From Pseudomonas sp. dw_358 (GTDB lineage Bacteria > Pseudomonadota > Gammaproteobacteria > Pseudomonadales > Pseudomonadaceae), in contig NZ_JAAVUX010000001.1 in the NCBI RefSeq assembly GCF_018449655.1, forward strand, positions 496,001 through 560,000: a stretch of DNA of 64,000 nt. The letters are read 5' to 3'. Numbering within the stretch: position 1 is the first letter of the stretch; every line of letters starts with the position of its first letter. The position numbers were made by a program, and so were the translations under genes. A model generated the notes under the pieces. The model did not search any database. It worked only from the letters and a program-made list of their open reading frames with translations, and had not been told where the DNA came from. Positions 16,554 to 27,688 of the stretch are shown piece by piece.

Positions 16554-17216
16554 TCAGGACTTCACGAACCCGTTTTCGGCCAGAAAGCTTTCGCTGATGC
16601 CGCCCTTGCTCGACACCGCCGCCTTGTCACCGAGCAACAGACGCTCCAGGTAACGAGCCAGCAGATCGACCTCCAGGTTCACCAGATGACCGGGCTTGTA
16701 GTCACCCATGATGGTTTCGCTGAGGGTGTGGGGGATGATGGTCAACTCGAACTCGGCGCCGTCCACTTCGTTCACGGTCAGGCTGGTGCCATCCACGGTG
16801 ATCGAACCCTTGTGGGCGATGTACTTGGCCAACTCCTTCGGGGCGCGGATGCGGAACTGCACGGCGCGGGCGTTTTCCTCGCGGGACACCACTTCGCCCA
16901 CGCCATCGACGTGGCCGCTGACCAGGTGGCCGCCCAGACGCGTGGTCGGGGTCAGGGCCTTTTCCAGGTTGAGGCGGCTGCCAGTCTTCAACTGGTGGAA
17001 CGCGGTGCAATCGAGGGTCTCGCGGCTGACATCGGCGACGAAGCCGTCGCCCGGCAGCTCCACGGCGGTCAGGCACACACCGTTGATAGCAATGCTGTCG
17101 CCCAGCTTGACGTCGCTCAGGTCGAGCTTGCCAGTGGCCACGTGGACACGCACATCGCCACCCTTGGGCGTCAGTGCGCGGATGCTGCCGATGGATTCGA
17201 TGATGCCGGTGAACAT
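16554..17216 (-). CDS. ribE: Riboflavin synthase alpha chain
   Basis: A 220-residue enzyme that dismutates two lumazine molecules into riboflavin and the pyrimidine precursor. The N-terminus MFTGIIESIG is diagnostic. Two lumazine-binding repeats of about 95 residues are visible: GDSIAINGVCLTAVE in the first and KGSITVDGTSLTVNEV in the second. It lies between ribD and ribBA on the same strand. The same enzyme is called ribC in some species. Confidence 0.97.
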   Translation of the reverse strand: MFTGIIESIGSIRALTPKGGDVRVHVATGKLDLSDVKLGDSIAINGVCLTAVELPGDGFVADVSRETLDCTAFHQLKTGSRLNLEKALTPTTRLGGHLVSGHVDGVGEVVSREENARAVQFRIRAPKELAKYIAHKGSITVDGTSLTVNEVDGAEFELTIIPHTLSETIMGDYKPGHLVNLEVDLLARYLERLLLGDKAAVSSKGGISESFLAENGFVKS

Positions 17217-17246
17217 GGGATGCTCCTCAAAGCCGGGGACCGCAGG

Positions 17247-18365
17247 TTATAGGGGTGAGGGTGGTGCAGGGATTGCGATGACTCGCCAGTCGTCGCCCAC
17301 CGCACGCATGTCGATGATTTTCAGATTCGGCGCCTGGCTCATCTGCGTCAATGGCCAATCCAGCAAGGGCCGTGCCGAGGAGCCGAGGAACTTGCCGGCG
17401 ATGAACAAGTGGTACTCGTCCACCAGGCCGGCTTGAGCAAAGGCGCCGGCGAGGCGGGCACCCGCTTCCACAAGCACCTCGTTGGCGCCACGGCGGGCGA
17501 GTTCGCGCAACAGCGCGTGGAGGTCGACGTGGCCATCCTGTGACCCCGGCGTCAGCAATTCGTGACCCTGCTCAGGGTAGCCCGGCCCCGTGCGCATACT
17601 CGCCACCAGCGCCGGACCGGCCTGGAAGAACGGTGCATCCAGTGGCACGCGCAAGCGCCCGTCCACCAGCACGCGCAAGGGCGCTCGCTCGGTAGCCAGG
17701 GCCAGGGTTTCACCGCTCAGGCCCAGCTCTTCGGCACGCACGGTCATGCGCGCGCGGTCGGCGAGAACGCTGTCGGCACCGGTCAACACCACGCTGGAGC
17801 GAGCGCGCAAGCGCTGCACCGCCGAGCGCGCCGCCGGGCCGGTGATCCATTGGCTCTCGCCGCTGGCCATGGCAGTGCGCCCATCCAGACTCATGGCCAG
17901 CTTGATCCGTACGTACGGCAGGCCCTGCTCCATGCGCTTGATGAAACCGGGATTCAAGGCCCGGGCCTCGCCTTCCAGCAGGCCGGACTGCGCCTCGATG
18001 CCCACCGCCGCCAAGCGCTTGAGACCGTTTCCGGCCACTTGCGGATTGGGGTCCTGCATGGCGGCCACCACTCGCGCCACGCCAGCGTTGACCAGCGCGT
18101 CGGCACAGGGCGGGGTACGGCCATGATGGCTGCAGGGTTCCAGGGTGACGTACGCGGTGGCCCCACGGGCCCGCTCGCCGGCCTGGCGCAGGGCATGCAC
18201 TTCGGCATGGCCTTCACCGGCGCGCACGTGCCAGCCCTCGCCCACCACTTCGCCATCGCGCACGATGACACAGCCGACCCGCGGGTTGGGATGAGTGGAG
18301 TAGATGCCCAGGCGCGCCAGCTCGATGGCACGCGCCATGTGCAGCCGATCAATCATGTCGTTCAT
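17247..18365 (-). CDS. ribD: Bifunctional diaminohydroxyphosphoribosylaminopyrimidine deaminase/reductase
   Basis: A 372-residue two-domain enzyme for steps two and three of riboflavin synthesis. The N-terminal deaminase holds the Zn motif HAEVHAL near residue 53 and [11 protein letters not shown] near residues 78-88. The C-terminal NADPH reductase starts near residue 146 ([15 protein letters not shown]) and includes [15 protein letters not shown]. The ATG overlaps the nrdR stop by four bases (ATGA). Confidence 0.97.
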   Translation of the reverse strand: MNDMIDRLHMARAIELARLGIYSTHPNPRVGCVIVRDGEVVGEGWHVRAGEGHAEVHALRQAGERARGATAYVTLEPCSHHGRTPPCADALVNAGVARVVAAMQDPNPQVAGNGLKRLAAVGIEAQSGLLEGEARALNPGFIKRMEQGLPYVRIKLAMSLDGRTAMASGESQWITGPAARSAVQRLRARSSVVLTGADSVLADRARMTVRAEELGLSGETLALATERAPLRVLVDGRLRVPLDAPFFQAGPALVASMRTGPGYPEQGHELLTPGSQDGHVDLHALLRELARRGANEVLVEAGARLAGAFAQAGLVDEYHLFIAGKFLGSSARPLLDWPLTQMSQAPNLKIIDMRAVGDDWRVIAIPAPPSPL

Positions 18366-18826
18366 GGCTTGGCCGGCTCGCGGGCCAGACGGTCGAGTTC
18401 TTCGCGGAACTCGTTCAAGTCCTGGAAGCGCCGGTACACCGAGGCAAAGCGGATATAGGCGACTTCGTCCAGTTGTTGCAGCTCAGCCATCACCAGTTCA
18501 CCCACCACCAGCGACTTGACCTCGCGCTCACCGGTCGCGCGCAGCTTGTGCTTGATGTGGGCCATGGCCGCTTCGAGCCGCTCGACACTCACCGGGCGCT
18601 TTTCCAGCGCCCGCTGCATGCCGGCGCGCAGTTTTTCTTCGTCGAAGGGCTGGCGGCTGCCGTCTTGCTTGATCAGGCGCGGCAATACCAGTTCGGCGGT
18701 TTCGAAGGTGGTGAAACGTTCACCACAGGCCAGGCATTCGCGACGACGGCGAACCTGTTCGCCTTCGGCGACCAGTCGCGAGTCGATGACCTTGGTGTCG
18801 TTGGCACCGCAGAAGGGACAGTGCAT
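18362..18826 (-). CDS. nrdR: Transcriptional repressor NrdR
   Basis: A 154-residue regulator of ribonucleotide reductase genes. The zinc ribbon uses C3-C6 (MHCPFC) and C31-C34 (CLACGERF); an ATP-cone that senses ATP/dATP spans about residues 49-139 ([20 protein letters not shown]). It represses nrd promoters when dATP is high. The start at 18826 is fixed by the zinc ribbon, so an in-frame extension was dropped. It heads the riboflavin operon as in many proteobacteria. Confidence 0.97.
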   Translation of the reverse strand: MHCPFCGANDTKVIDSRLVAEGEQVRRRRECLACGERFTTFETAELVLPRLIKQDGSRQPFDEEKLRAGMQRALEKRPVSVERLEAAMAHIKHKLRATGEREVKSLVVGELVMAELQQLDEVAYIRFASVYRRFQDLNEFREELDRLAREPAKP

Positions 18827-18933
18827 GGTGGCAGGCAACAAAAAAAGGGAGGGCCATGGTAGCGCATCCCACTGGCAAGACAAGTCAAAGCCTTTGCGGT
18901 ATACAGACGACTTTGATTCTGCCGGAAACGTCC

Positions 18934-19380
18934 ATGTCGCTTCGACCGCTTGTTCTCCTCAGCCTGATCACCCTGCTGGCCGCTTGCAGCAGCACCCCGC
19001 CGCCGCCCGTCGTGAACGCACCGGCCCAGGCCAAAGCCGCGCAACCCTTGGGCCTGGGGCCGTTGCCCGTCTACCAGCGTGAGCTGAGCGGGACCCTGTT
19101 GGGCATACCGGCCGGGGCCCAGGTGGAGTTGGCCTTGCTGGTGGTCAATGAGCGAAACCTGCCGCAACGCTTGCTGGCCAGCAGTAAATGGATTGGCAAC
19201 AATCAGCCCTTGGCGTTCCAACTGCGCTTCAACCCCGATGCCTTTCCCGCCGGCGAGCGCGTGGAACTGCGCGGACGGGCAACACAGTCCGGGCAGTTGA
19301 TTCTGCATTTGCCGTCGCGGCAGATTACCCAGCCGACCACCCAGGCCCTGGGGGCTTTGCAGTTCGAGCAGGCGCCTTGA
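18934..19380 (+). CDS. YbaY-family lipoprotein
   Basis: A 148-residue lipoprotein. The signal ends in a lipobox, LLAAC near residues 14-18, followed by SSTPPPPVV, a proline-rich linker. The rest fits the YbaY / type III chaperone-like lipoprotein domain ([19 protein letters not shown]...[16 protein letters not shown]), a small beta-sandwich of unknown role. Residue +2 is Ser, so outer-membrane sorting is expected. ATG 18934 has GGAAA upstream. It diverges from nrdR. Confidence 0.88.
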   Translation: MSLRPLVLLSLITLLAACSSTPPPPVVNAPAQAKAAQPLGLGPLPVYQRELSGTLLGIPAGAQVELALLVVNERNLPQRLLASSKWIGNNQPLAFQLRFNPDAFPAGERVELRGRATQSGQLILHLPSRQITQPTTQALGALQFEQAP

Positions 19381-19443
19381 TATGGCCATATTGAACCGCT
19401 CGACGATATCATCCCTCAACCAGCCCGCTTTCCCGAGACCGCG

Positions 19444-20316
19444 ATGAGTCAAGAAACCCCGTTCATTTTCGATGCCACCGCCCTCAACTTCGATCAGGCG
19501 GTGATCCAGAACTCTTTTGTCAAACCGGTCCTGGTGGATTTCTGGGCCGAGTGGTGCGCGCCCTGCAAAGTGCTGATGCCGCTGCTGGCACGCATTGCCG
19601 AGGAGTACCAGGGCGAACTGCTGCTGGCCAAAGTCGACTGCGATGCCGAGCAGGACATCGTCGGTCGTTTCGGCATTCGCAGCCTGCCCACGGTGGTGCT
19701 GTTCAAGGACGGCCAACCCGTCGACGGCTTTGCCGGCGCGCAGCCTGAATCAGCGATTCGCGCCCTGCTCGAACCCCATGTGCAGATGCCGCCACCGGCC
19801 GAGGCCGACCCGTTCGAAGCCGCCCAGGCGCTCTTCAACGAAAGCCGTTTCGGCGAAGCCGAGGCCGCGCTCAAGCTGCTGCTCAGCGAAGACAACGGCA
19901 ACGCCCAGGCGTTGATCCTGTATGCCCGCTGCCTGGCTGAACGGGGTGAACTGGACGAGGCGCAGACCATCCTCGGCGCCGTCAAGAGTGACGAGCACAA
20001 GGCTGCCCTGGCGGGCGCCAAAGCGCAGCTGACCTTCCTGCGCCAGGCCGCCACCCTGCCCGACCCGGCCGAGCTGAAAAGCCGTCTGGCCCAGGACCCG
20101 GCAGATGACGAGGCGGCTTACCAGCTGAGCATCCAGCAGTTATCGCGCCAGCAGTACGAGGCGGCGCTGGAAGGGTTGCTCAAACTGTTCGTGCGCAACC
20201 GCAGCTTCAACGAAGGCGCGGCCCACAAGAGCTTGCTTCAGGTGTTCGAGTTGCTGGGCAATGATCATCCGCTGGTGACGACGTATCGGCGGCGGTTGTT
20301 TGCGGCCTTGTACTAG
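19444..20316 (+). CDS. cnoX: Thioredoxin-like co-chaperone (CnoX/YbbN)
   Basis: A 290-residue protein with an N-terminal thioredoxin domain (residues about 10-112, active site WCAPCK near 37-42) and a C-terminal TPR-like helical domain (FEAAQALFNESRFGEAEAALKLLL onward). CnoX protects unfolding proteins from oxidation by hypochlorous acid and hands them to GroEL or DnaK. Here the CxxC is intact, unlike the SxxC of E. coli, so redox activity is likely. It follows the lipoprotein gene by 63 bases. Confidence 0.92.
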   Translation: MSQETPFIFDATALNFDQAVIQNSFVKPVLVDFWAEWCAPCKVLMPLLARIAEEYQGELLLAKVDCDAEQDIVGRFGIRSLPTVVLFKDGQPVDGFAGAQPESAIRALLEPHVQMPPPAEADPFEAAQALFNESRFGEAEAALKLLLSEDNGNAQALILYARCLAERGELDEAQTILGAVKSDEHKAALAGAKAQLTFLRQAATLPDPAELKSRLAQDPADDEAAYQLSIQQLSRQQYEAALEGLLKLFVRNRSFNEGAAHKSLLQVFELLGNDHPLVTTYRRRLFAALY

Positions 20317-20349
20317 CAGGCTCAGCGCGTGGCGATGGCCGTTACGCGC

Positions 20350-20694
20350 TCATTCCACCCAACAATAAACCGGCGCCTGATCCCCCGCCTGCACACTCAC
20401 CTGGCTGCAATGACGCAACCGCACCAGCAATCGTTTCCCTGCTGCCGTACTGCCCGCCAGCCCTTCAAGCTGCCCCAGCAACTCTGGTCCGCTGACCTGT
20501 CCGGCCTGTTGCACCAGGCGCAACGCCGTCTCCCACAGTGCATCGTTCTGACCACGAGGCGCAGCCGGCGCAGCCGCCTGCGCTTCACCCGCCACTACCG
20601 GTAACTGCGCTCCCAGCCGCGCCCAATCCTCGGCGTCCATTTCCACCGTCAGGTCCACCGCAATCGCTCCGACATTGCCACGAATACGTATCAT
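20350..20694 (-). CDS. Conserved hypothetical protein
   Basis: A 114-residue soluble protein that I do not recognise. It begins MIRIRGNVGAIAVDLTVEMDAEDW, has an Ala/Pro-rich hinge near residues 40-50, and a C-terminal part ending QAGDQAPVYCWVE. AGGA lies before ATG 20694. It converges with cnoX with 33 bases between stops. The codon use is ordinary for the region. Confidence 0.75.
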   Translation of the reverse strand: MIRIRGNVGAIAVDLTVEMDAEDWARLGAQLPVVAGEAQAAAPAAPRGQNDALWETALRLVQQAGQVSGPELLGQLEGLAGSTAAGKRLLVRLRHCSQVSVQAGDQAPVYCWVE

Positions 20695-20775
20695 CTCGAG
20701 TCCTCTGCGTACGTCACTCGGCATCATACCCGCGAGCGAGGGAGCGGCGGCCGACAAGATTTTCGTCCACCCAGC

Positions 20776-20805
20776 GACCTGATCAGGGTTTTATTGCCTC
20801 AGGTC
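20776..20805. promoter_or_regulatory. Palindrome upstream of the OmpW-family gene
   Basis: GACCTGA at 20776 pairs with TCAGGTC at 20799-20805, and CCTGATCAGG (20778-20787) is a perfect 10-bp palindrome inside it. It lies 68-97 bases before the OmpW start, a position where an operator would be expected. No regulator can be named. Confidence 0.35.
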
Positions 20806-20872
20806 AAAAAGCGCCGCCCGCGCCTCACTACCATCGGAGCCAAATTTTCAACCTTGGTCAGATGGAGCTCCC

Positions 20873-21571
20873 ATGAACACCCCTCTCGTATGCGCCACCT
20901 TGCTCAGCCTGGCGTTGGTCGCACCTTTTGTCCAGGCCCATGAAGCCGGTGACTGGATCATCCGTGCCGGCGCTGCCACCACCGACCCCCACGAAGACAG
21001 CGGCGAGCTGAAACTCGACGGTGCAAAAGTCGCCGGGACCAAGGCCACTCTGGACAGCGACACCCAGCTGGGCCTGGCCGTAGCGTACATGTTCGCCGAC
21101 CACTGGGGTGTCGAGCTGCTGGCGGCCTCACCCTTCCAGCATAACGTTGGCGTACGCGGCGTCAGTGCCGCCACCGGCGTTGCCGGGCTGGATGGCAAGC
21201 TGGCCACGGTCAAGCAACTGCCGCCGACCTTGTCCCTGCAGTACTACCCGATGGCGCCAACGTCGGCCTTCCAGCCCTATGCCGGCGTCGGCCTGAACTA
21301 CACCTTCTTCTACGGCGAAGATCTGAGCAGCGAGCGCAAGGCCGAAGGGTTCAGTAACCTGAAGCTGCGCGATTCCGTCGGCCTGGCCGGGCAAGTCGGC
21401 GTGGACTACATGCTCACCGACCACATCATGCTCAACGCCGCCGTGTGGTACGTCGACATCAACACCACAGCCAGCGTGGACGGCCCTACCGCCCTGGGCG
21501 TAGGTCGGACCAAGGTCAACGTGGACGTCGACCCATGGGTTTACATGGTCGGGGTGGGCTACAAATTCTGA
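20873..21571 (+). CDS. OmpW-family outer membrane protein
   Basis: A 232-residue beta-barrel protein with a signal peptide (cleavage after FVQA) and OmpW signatures: AGDWIIRAGAATTDP near residues 24-38, LQYYPM, FQPYAGVGLNYTFFY near residues 138-152, and a final strand ending VGVGYKF with C-terminal Phe. OmpW proteins form eight-stranded barrels with a narrow hydrophobic channel for small hydrophobic compounds. GGAGCTCCC precedes the ATG. Confidence 0.94.
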   Translation: MNTPLVCATLLSLALVAPFVQAHEAGDWIIRAGAATTDPHEDSGELKLDGAKVAGTKATLDSDTQLGLAVAYMFADHWGVELLAASPFQHNVGVRGVSAATGVAGLDGKLATVKQLPPTLSLQYYPMAPTSAFQPYAGVGLNYTFFYGEDLSSERKAEGFSNLKLRDSVGLAGQVGVDYMLTDHIMLNAAVWYVDINTTASVDGPTALGVGRTKVNVDVDPWVYMVGVGYKF

Positions 21572-21734
21572 CAGGCACCATTAACGAGCATCATGAGTGC
21601 TGGCGCACCATAACAGATCATTCCTGCGCCCCATCTTCAAGCGTCACCCGGCTCAATCAGGGATATTGCGGGAAGAGACCCATTGGCAAGCCCCTTGCTG
21701 TGCATTTCCCATCGCAAACAGCCGGATGCCCGCA

Positions 21735-22235
21735 ATGCTGGTGATTCATCGCAGAATCGAGCCAAAACCTGACTGGTCGGCCGAGATCCATCTCAACTTC
21801 GACGCGCGCAGCAAAAGCCGCCTGCGCTGTTTCAGTGCCACCGGCGAGGACGTCGGCCTGTTCCTCGAACGCGGCCAGCCGCCGCTGTACGACGGTGAAT
21901 GTCTGGAGGCGGAAGACGGGCGCATCGTGCGTGTCTGCGCGCGCCCGGAATCGCTGCTGCATGTCACCTGCTCCAGCGCCTTTGAATTGACCCGCGCCGC
22001 CTATCATCTGGGCAACCGCCACGTCGCCCTGCAAGTGGGCGATGGCTGGTTGCGGCTGCTGGATGACTACGTGCTCAAGGCCATGCTCGACCAGCTAGGG
22101 GCCCATTGCGAGCAGATCCAGGCACCGTTTCAGCCCGAACATGGCGCCTACGGCGGCGGCCACCACCACTCCCGGCACGGCGACGAAGACTTCAACTACC
22201 CGCCGCGCCTGCACCAGTTCGGCGTGCGCAAATGA
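21735..22235 (+). CDS. ureE: Urease accessory protein UreE (nickel chaperone)
   Basis: A 166-residue metallochaperone that delivers Ni2+ to apo-urease. The C-terminal domain includes GNRHVALQV with the central nickel His, and the tail holds a His-rich patch (GGGHHHSRHGDED) near residues 139-151. Homologues start MLVIH, so ATG 21735 was chosen. It overlaps ureF by four bases (ATGA). No ureABC or ureD is in the window; in many pseudomonads the urease genes are split. Confidence 0.97.
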   Translation: MLVIHRRIEPKPDWSAEIHLNFDARSKSRLRCFSATGEDVGLFLERGQPPLYDGECLEAEDGRIVRVCARPESLLHVTCSSAFELTRAAYHLGNRHVALQVGDGWLRLLDDYVLKAMLDQLGAHCEQIQAPFQPEHGAYGGGHHHSRHGDEDFNYPPRLHQFGVRK

Positions 22236-22906
22236 ACCCGGCCTGGGCGCTGCTGCGTCTGGCCAGTCCACAGCTGCCGATTGGGGGATACAGCTACTCC
22301 CAGGGGCTGGAAATGGCCGTGGAACAAGGCAAGGTTACCGATTCGAGCACCGCAAGGCGCTGGATCGGCGACCAGCTGCTGCTCAACCTTTCACGCTTTG
22401 AGGCGCCGCTGCTACTCGATCACTGCCAGGCTGCCGCCGAAGACGACTGGTCGCTGTTGCGCGAGCGCTGTGACGAACATCGCGCCAGCCGCGAAACCCG
22501 GGAGCTGGCCCAGGAAAGCCGGCAAATGGGCTATTCCCTCAAGCAACTGCTGCTGGGCCTGCCGGAGCTCGACGACAGCGCGCGCCAATGCCTGACCCAG
22601 GTCGACGAGCCGCACCTGGCTCTGGGCTGGGCGCTGGCCGCCCGCGCCTGGGGCATCAGCCCGCAGGACGCTCTCGCCGCCTGGCTGTGGAGCTGGCTGG
22701 AAAACCAGTTGGCGGTGCTGATGAAAACCCTGCCTCTGGGCCAGCAGGCCGCTCAACGCCTGACCAGTGAACTGCTGCCGCTGCTGCAGCAGGCCGAACA
22801 ACGGGCCGCGCGCCTGTCATCCAACGATTACGGCAGTGCCCCGTTCGGCCTCGCTCTGGCGAGCATGGCCCACGAACGGCAGTACAGCCGCCTGTTCCGC
22901 TCCTAG
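22232..22906 (+). CDS. ureF: Urease accessory protein UreF
   Basis: A 224-residue helical protein that forms the UreD-UreF-UreG activation complex and gates nickel transfer. [20 protein letters not shown] near the N-terminus and the ending [20 protein letters not shown]...SRLFRS are typical. ATG 22232 overlaps the ureE stop, and ureG follows after 10 bases, so the three genes form one operon. Confidence 0.97.
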   Translation: MNPAWALLRLASPQLPIGGYSYSQGLEMAVEQGKVTDSSTARRWIGDQLLLNLSRFEAPLLLDHCQAAAEDDWSLLRERCDEHRASRETRELAQESRQMGYSLKQLLLGLPELDDSARQCLTQVDEPHLALGWALAARAWGISPQDALAAWLWSWLENQLAVLMKTLPLGQQAAQRLTSELLPLLQQAEQRAARLSSNDYGSAPFGLALASMAHERQYSRLFRS

Positions 22907-22916
22907 GAGAAACATC

Positions 22917-23531
22917 ATGAATGCTCAACCTCTGCGCGTCGGCATCGGCGGACCTGTCGGGTCCGGCAAGACGGCCCTGACCCTGGCCCTGTGCCTGGCG
23001 CTGCGCGAACGCTATAACCTTGCCGTAGTGACCAACGACATCTACACCCGCGAAGACGCCGACTTTCTGGTGCGCAACGAGGCCTTGGCGCCGGAGCGCA
23101 TCATCGGCGTGGAAACCGGCGGCTGCCCGCACACCGCCATTCGCGAGGACGCCTCGATCAACCTCGAAGCGGTGGATCAGCTCAACCGGCGCTTCCCCGG
23201 CCTCGACCTGATTCTGGTGGAATCCGGCGGCGACAATCTTTCCGCCACCTTCAGCCCCGAGCTCTCGGACCTGACCATCTACGTCATCGACGTCTCCGCC
23301 GGCGACAAGCTGCCACGCAAGGGCGGCCCCGGGATCTGCAAGTCCGACCTGCTGGTGATCAACAAGATCGACCTGGCACCGCTGGTAGGCGCGTCACTGG
23401 AAATGATGGACGGAGACACCCGGCGCATGCGCGGCGAGCGGCCGTTCGTGTTCAGCAACCAGAAGACCGGGCAAGGATTGGAGCAGATCATCGCCTTCAT
23501 CGAACGCCAGGGGCTGCTGACGGCGGCTTGA
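22917..23531 (+). CDS. ureG: Urease accessory GTPase UreG
   Basis: A 204-residue SIMIBI GTPase that powers assembly of the urease nickel centre. The P-loop [11 protein letters not shown] is at residues 11-21, the metal-binding CPH in [15 protein letters not shown] near residues 65-80, and VINKIDLAP is the guanine motif. TAGGAGA lies just before ATG 22917. Downstream the series ends, with no hupE/ureJ nickel importer. Confidence 0.98.
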   Translation: MNAQPLRVGIGGPVGSGKTALTLALCLALRERYNLAVVTNDIYTREDADFLVRNEALAPERIIGVETGGCPHTAIREDASINLEAVDQLNRRFPGLDLILVESGGDNLSATFSPELSDLTIYVIDVSAGDKLPRKGGPGICKSDLLVINKIDLAPLVGASLEMMDGDTRRMRGERPFVFSNQKTGQGLEQIIAFIERQGLLTAA

Positions 23532-23642
23532 TCGATCCTCGGTAAATCGATCCTCTGCAAGTAGGGGCGCGCGATGGCCGCGCCCAGACCTGCTACCATG
23601 TCGCCCACAAAAACGCCCCCCCTTGTGACGACTGCCTGCCCA

Positions 23643-24728
23643 ATGCCTCAAGATCCCAGCCTCGCCCCCCTCGTTGACGCCACCCGTACGCACTTCCTCC
23701 AGAAGGTCATGCCGCTGTGGCTGGGCCCGGGCTGGGATGCCGAGCTGGCGCTGCCCTACGAGGCGCTGGACGCCAGCCACGCGCCATTGCCCCCCCAGCG
23801 CTATCGCGCCATGGCCTGTGCGCGCCAGCTGTATCTGTTCGCCAGCCACATCGACCAGCCAGGTGCTCGCGAGCGCGCCGCCGCGTTGTTCCGCTCTCTG
23901 CAGCGGCATTTCCACGACGCTGAACACGGCGGCTGGTTCTACAGCATCGACCCCCAGGGCCAGCCACTGGACCGCAGCAAGGACCTCTACACCCACGCCT
24001 TCATCATCTTCGCCTGTGCTCACTACTGGGCGGCTGTGTCCGAGCCTCTGGTGGAGTCGGTGCTGGATGCCGCGCTGGAGATCGTTGCCACGCGCTTTGC
24101 CAGCGAGGATGACCTGTACGCCTCCAGCCTCGCCGAGGACTGGGCGGACAACGGCAGCGGTGCCCTGCAGAATCCGCTGATGCACCTGACCGAGGCTTTC
24201 CTCGCCACGCTGGCGGTACGTGATGACGAACAGGTCAAGACTGACCTGCTGGCGCTGGCTGATGCCATGCAACGCCACTTCATCGAACCGGTGCGTGGCC
24301 TGATGCTGGAGAAACCCTGCGGGGCTGTGGATAACTGGTTCGAGCCGGGGCATCAGTTCGAATGGTTCTACCTGCTAGAGTCCTGCGCCTTGATGCACGA
24401 CCATCCGTTGCGACACTCGGTGGCGCGCTGTTTCGCATTTTCCGAGCAGTTCGGCGTGCAGGACGGCGTGGTGCTGTCGATGCTGGAGCCCGACGGGCGA
24501 GTACGAGACGGGACACGTCGCATCTGGGCCCAGGCTGAGTACCTGCGCGCCCTGACCTTGCGTGGGGATGCGCAACCGCGCGTAGCGCAGCAGTTGAAGG
24601 TGTTCCGAGAGAAATTCCTGCATGCCGACGGCTGGTACGAGTGCCGTGATGCCGAGGGCAAGGTGAGCCGAAGCGACATGCCTTCGACCACGCCTTACCA
24701 CCTCGAGACTTGCTACAAGGCGTTGTGA
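23643..24728 (+). CDS. AGE-family sugar epimerase/isomerase
   Basis: A 361-residue (alpha/alpha)6-barrel enzyme of the N-acylglucosamine 2-epimerase superfamily. Features are RQLYLFASH near residue 61, GGWFYSIDPQGQPLDRSKDLYTHAFII near residues 100-126, MHLTEAF, and FEPGHQFEWFYLLE near residues 246-259. These histidines, arginines and Trp line the sugar site. It may be a mannose/fructose isomerase rather than an acylglucosamine epimerase, since pseudomonads have the former. ATG 23643 was preferred because the 23 residues of the longer form are low complexity. Confidence 0.85.
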   Translation: MPQDPSLAPLVDATRTHFLQKVMPLWLGPGWDAELALPYEALDASHAPLPPQRYRAMACARQLYLFASHIDQPGARERAAALFRSLQRHFHDAEHGGWFYSIDPQGQPLDRSKDLYTHAFIIFACAHYWAAVSEPLVESVLDAALEIVATRFASEDDLYASSLAEDWADNGSGALQNPLMHLTEAFLATLAVRDDEQVKTDLLALADAMQRHFIEPVRGLMLEKPCGAVDNWFEPGHQFEWFYLLESCALMHDHPLRHSVARCFAFSEQFGVQDGVVLSMLEPDGRVRDGTRRIWAQAEYLRALTLRGDAQPRVAQQLKVFREKFLHADGWYECRDAEGKVSRSDMPSTTPYHLETCYKAL

Positions 24729-24730
24729 GC

Positions 24731-24788
24731 GGTTCCCGAGCAAATTCGGTCCTGCGCAGTTCGTGCAGGACCAGGCTTGCTCGGAAAC
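24731..24788. repeat. REP-like inverted pair
   Basis: GGTTCCCGAGCAA...TCGGTCCTGC and, after a short loop, GCAGGACC...TTGCTCGG. It is a diverged inverted pair of the same REP unit seen at 48303 and 52401. It sits between the convergent AGE and SDR genes and could end both transcripts. Confidence 0.75.
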
Positions 24789-24792
24789 ACGA

Positions 24793-26099
<1,307 letters not shown>

Positions 26100-26816
26100 T
26101 CAGTGCCCACCGAGGTAGGCGTTACGCACTTCGTCATTGGTCAGCAGCTCTTGCCCGGTGCCGGTCAGGCGAATCTCGCCGTTGACCATCACGTAGGCAC
26201 GGTCCGACAGCTTCAGGGCATGGTTGGCGTTCTGCTCCACCAGAAAGATGGTCATGCCGCCCTGCGCCAGCTCGCGCAGGGTCGCAAAGATCATCTTCAC
26301 CACGATGGGCGCCAGGCCCAGGGACGGCTCGTCCAGCAGCAAAAGCTTGGGCCGGCTCATCAAGGCGCGAGCGATGGCCAGCATCTGCTGCTCGCCCCCG
26401 GACATGGTCATGGCACGCTGGTTGCGACGCTCCTTGAGCCGGGGGAACAGCTCGAACATGCGCTGCATATCCTCATCCGAGTGTTTGTCGCCGATGGGAA
26501 TGGTGCCCATCATCAGGTTCTCTTCCACCGACATGTCCGGAAACACCCGCCGGCCTTCCGGCGACTGGGCAATACCGTTGGAGGCGATGTAGTGGGAAGA
26601 CTTCTGGGTGATGTCCGTGCCCTGATAGATGATCTGCCCGGCAGCTGCACGCGGCTGACCGAAGATCGACATCAGCAGCGTCGACTTGCCTGCGCCGTTG
26701 GAGCCGATCAGGCTGACCGTTTCGCCTTCGTTGATATGCAGCGAGACTTTCTTCAGGGCCTGGATCGGCCCGTAATAGACGTCGATGTCCTTCATCTCGA
26801 GGATGGGCGTACTCAT
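26100..26816 (-). CDS. livF: Branched-chain amino acid ABC transporter, ATPase LivF
   Basis: A 238-residue ATPase of the Liv/Bra importer (braG in P. aeruginosa naming). Walker A GSNGAGKST is near residues 38-46, the signature MSGGEQQMLAIARAL near residues 138-152, and Walker B LLLLDEPSLGLAP. It energises import with LivG. The start overlaps the livG stop by four bases (ATGA). Confidence 0.96.
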   Translation of the reverse strand: MSTPILEMKDIDVYYGPIQALKKVSLHINEGETVSLIGSNGAGKSTLLMSIFGQPRAAAGQIIYQGTDITQKSSHYIASNGIAQSPEGRRVFPDMSVEENLMMGTIPIGDKHSDEDMQRMFELFPRLKERRNQRAMTMSGGEQQMLAIARALMSRPKLLLLDEPSLGLAPIVVKMIFATLRELAQGGMTIFLVEQNANHALKLSDRAYVMVNGEIRLTGTGQELLTNDEVRNAYLGGH

Positions 26817-27688
26817 ACCAGCTCCTCTTCATCGGCGCCCAGGTAGGCGGCGATGACTTTCGGGTCATTGCGGATCTGCTCGGGCTTGCCCGTCGCGATC
26901 ACGTTGCCGTGGTCAAGGACCACAATGTCATCGGAAATGCCCATGACCATGCCCATGTCATGCTCGATCAGCACCACGGTCATGTCATGCTGGTCGCGCA
27001 GCAGGCGGATCATGCCACTGAGCGCCTCGGTTTCCTGCGGGTTGAGGCCCGCCGCCGGCTCGTCAAGGCAGATGACCTGCGGCCGCGTGCACATGGCCCG
27101 GGCGATTTCCAGGCGGCGCTGCTGCCCGTACGACAGCTCGCCGGCCAGGCGGTTGGCGCAGTCCACCAGGTCCACCACTTCCAGCCAGTAGAACGCCGTG
27201 TTCAGTGCATCCTCTTCGGCCTTGCGGTAGCCCTTGGTGTTGAGGATGCCGGCCAGCATGTTGCGGTTGACCCACATGTGCTGGGCCACGAGCAGGTTCT
27301 CCACCACCGACATCTCCTTGAACAGGCGAATGTTCTGGAAGGTCCGGGCCATGCCCGCGCGGTTGACGAGGTGAGTACCCCCGAACATCTTGAAATACAG
27401 CCGATTGAGAAAGCTCGCCGGCGAGACAAAATCCTTCACCTGAAACGATTCCCCCAGCAGCTTGATCACGTTGGTGCTCTTGCCCCGCGCGTTGAGCTGG
27501 ATGCGCCCGCCGGTGGCCTTGTAGAAACCGGTCAGACAGTTGAACACCGTGGTCTTGCCGGCGCCGTTGGGGCCGATCAAAGCGAAGATCGAATTGCGCC
27601 GAACCTTCAGGCTGACGTCGCTCAACGCCTTGATGCCGCCGAAATGCATCATCAGGTTTTCCACCGACAGGATGACTTCGTCGCTCAT
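26813..27688 (-). CDS. livG: Branched-chain amino acid ABC transporter, ATPase LivG
   Basis: A 291-residue ATPase, longer than LivF because of the usual LivG insertion (residues about 70-115). Walker A GPNGAGKTT near residues 39-47, signature LSYGQQRRLEIARAM near residues 174-188, Walker B VICLDEPAAGLNP. It is braF in P. aeruginosa terms. ATG overlaps the livM stop (ATGA). Confidence 0.96.
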   Translation of the reverse strand: MSDEVILSVENLMMHFGGIKALSDVSLKVRRNSIFALIGPNGAGKTTVFNCLTGFYKATGGRIQLNARGKSTNVIKLLGESFQVKDFVSPASFLNRLYFKMFGGTHLVNRAGMARTFQNIRLFKEMSVVENLLVAQHMWVNRNMLAGILNTKGYRKAEEDALNTAFYWLEVVDLVDCANRLAGELSYGQQRRLEIARAMCTRPQVICLDEPAAGLNPQETEALSGMIRLLRDQHDMTVVLIEHDMGMVMGISDDIVVLDHGNVIATGKPEQIRNDPKVIAAYLGADEEELV

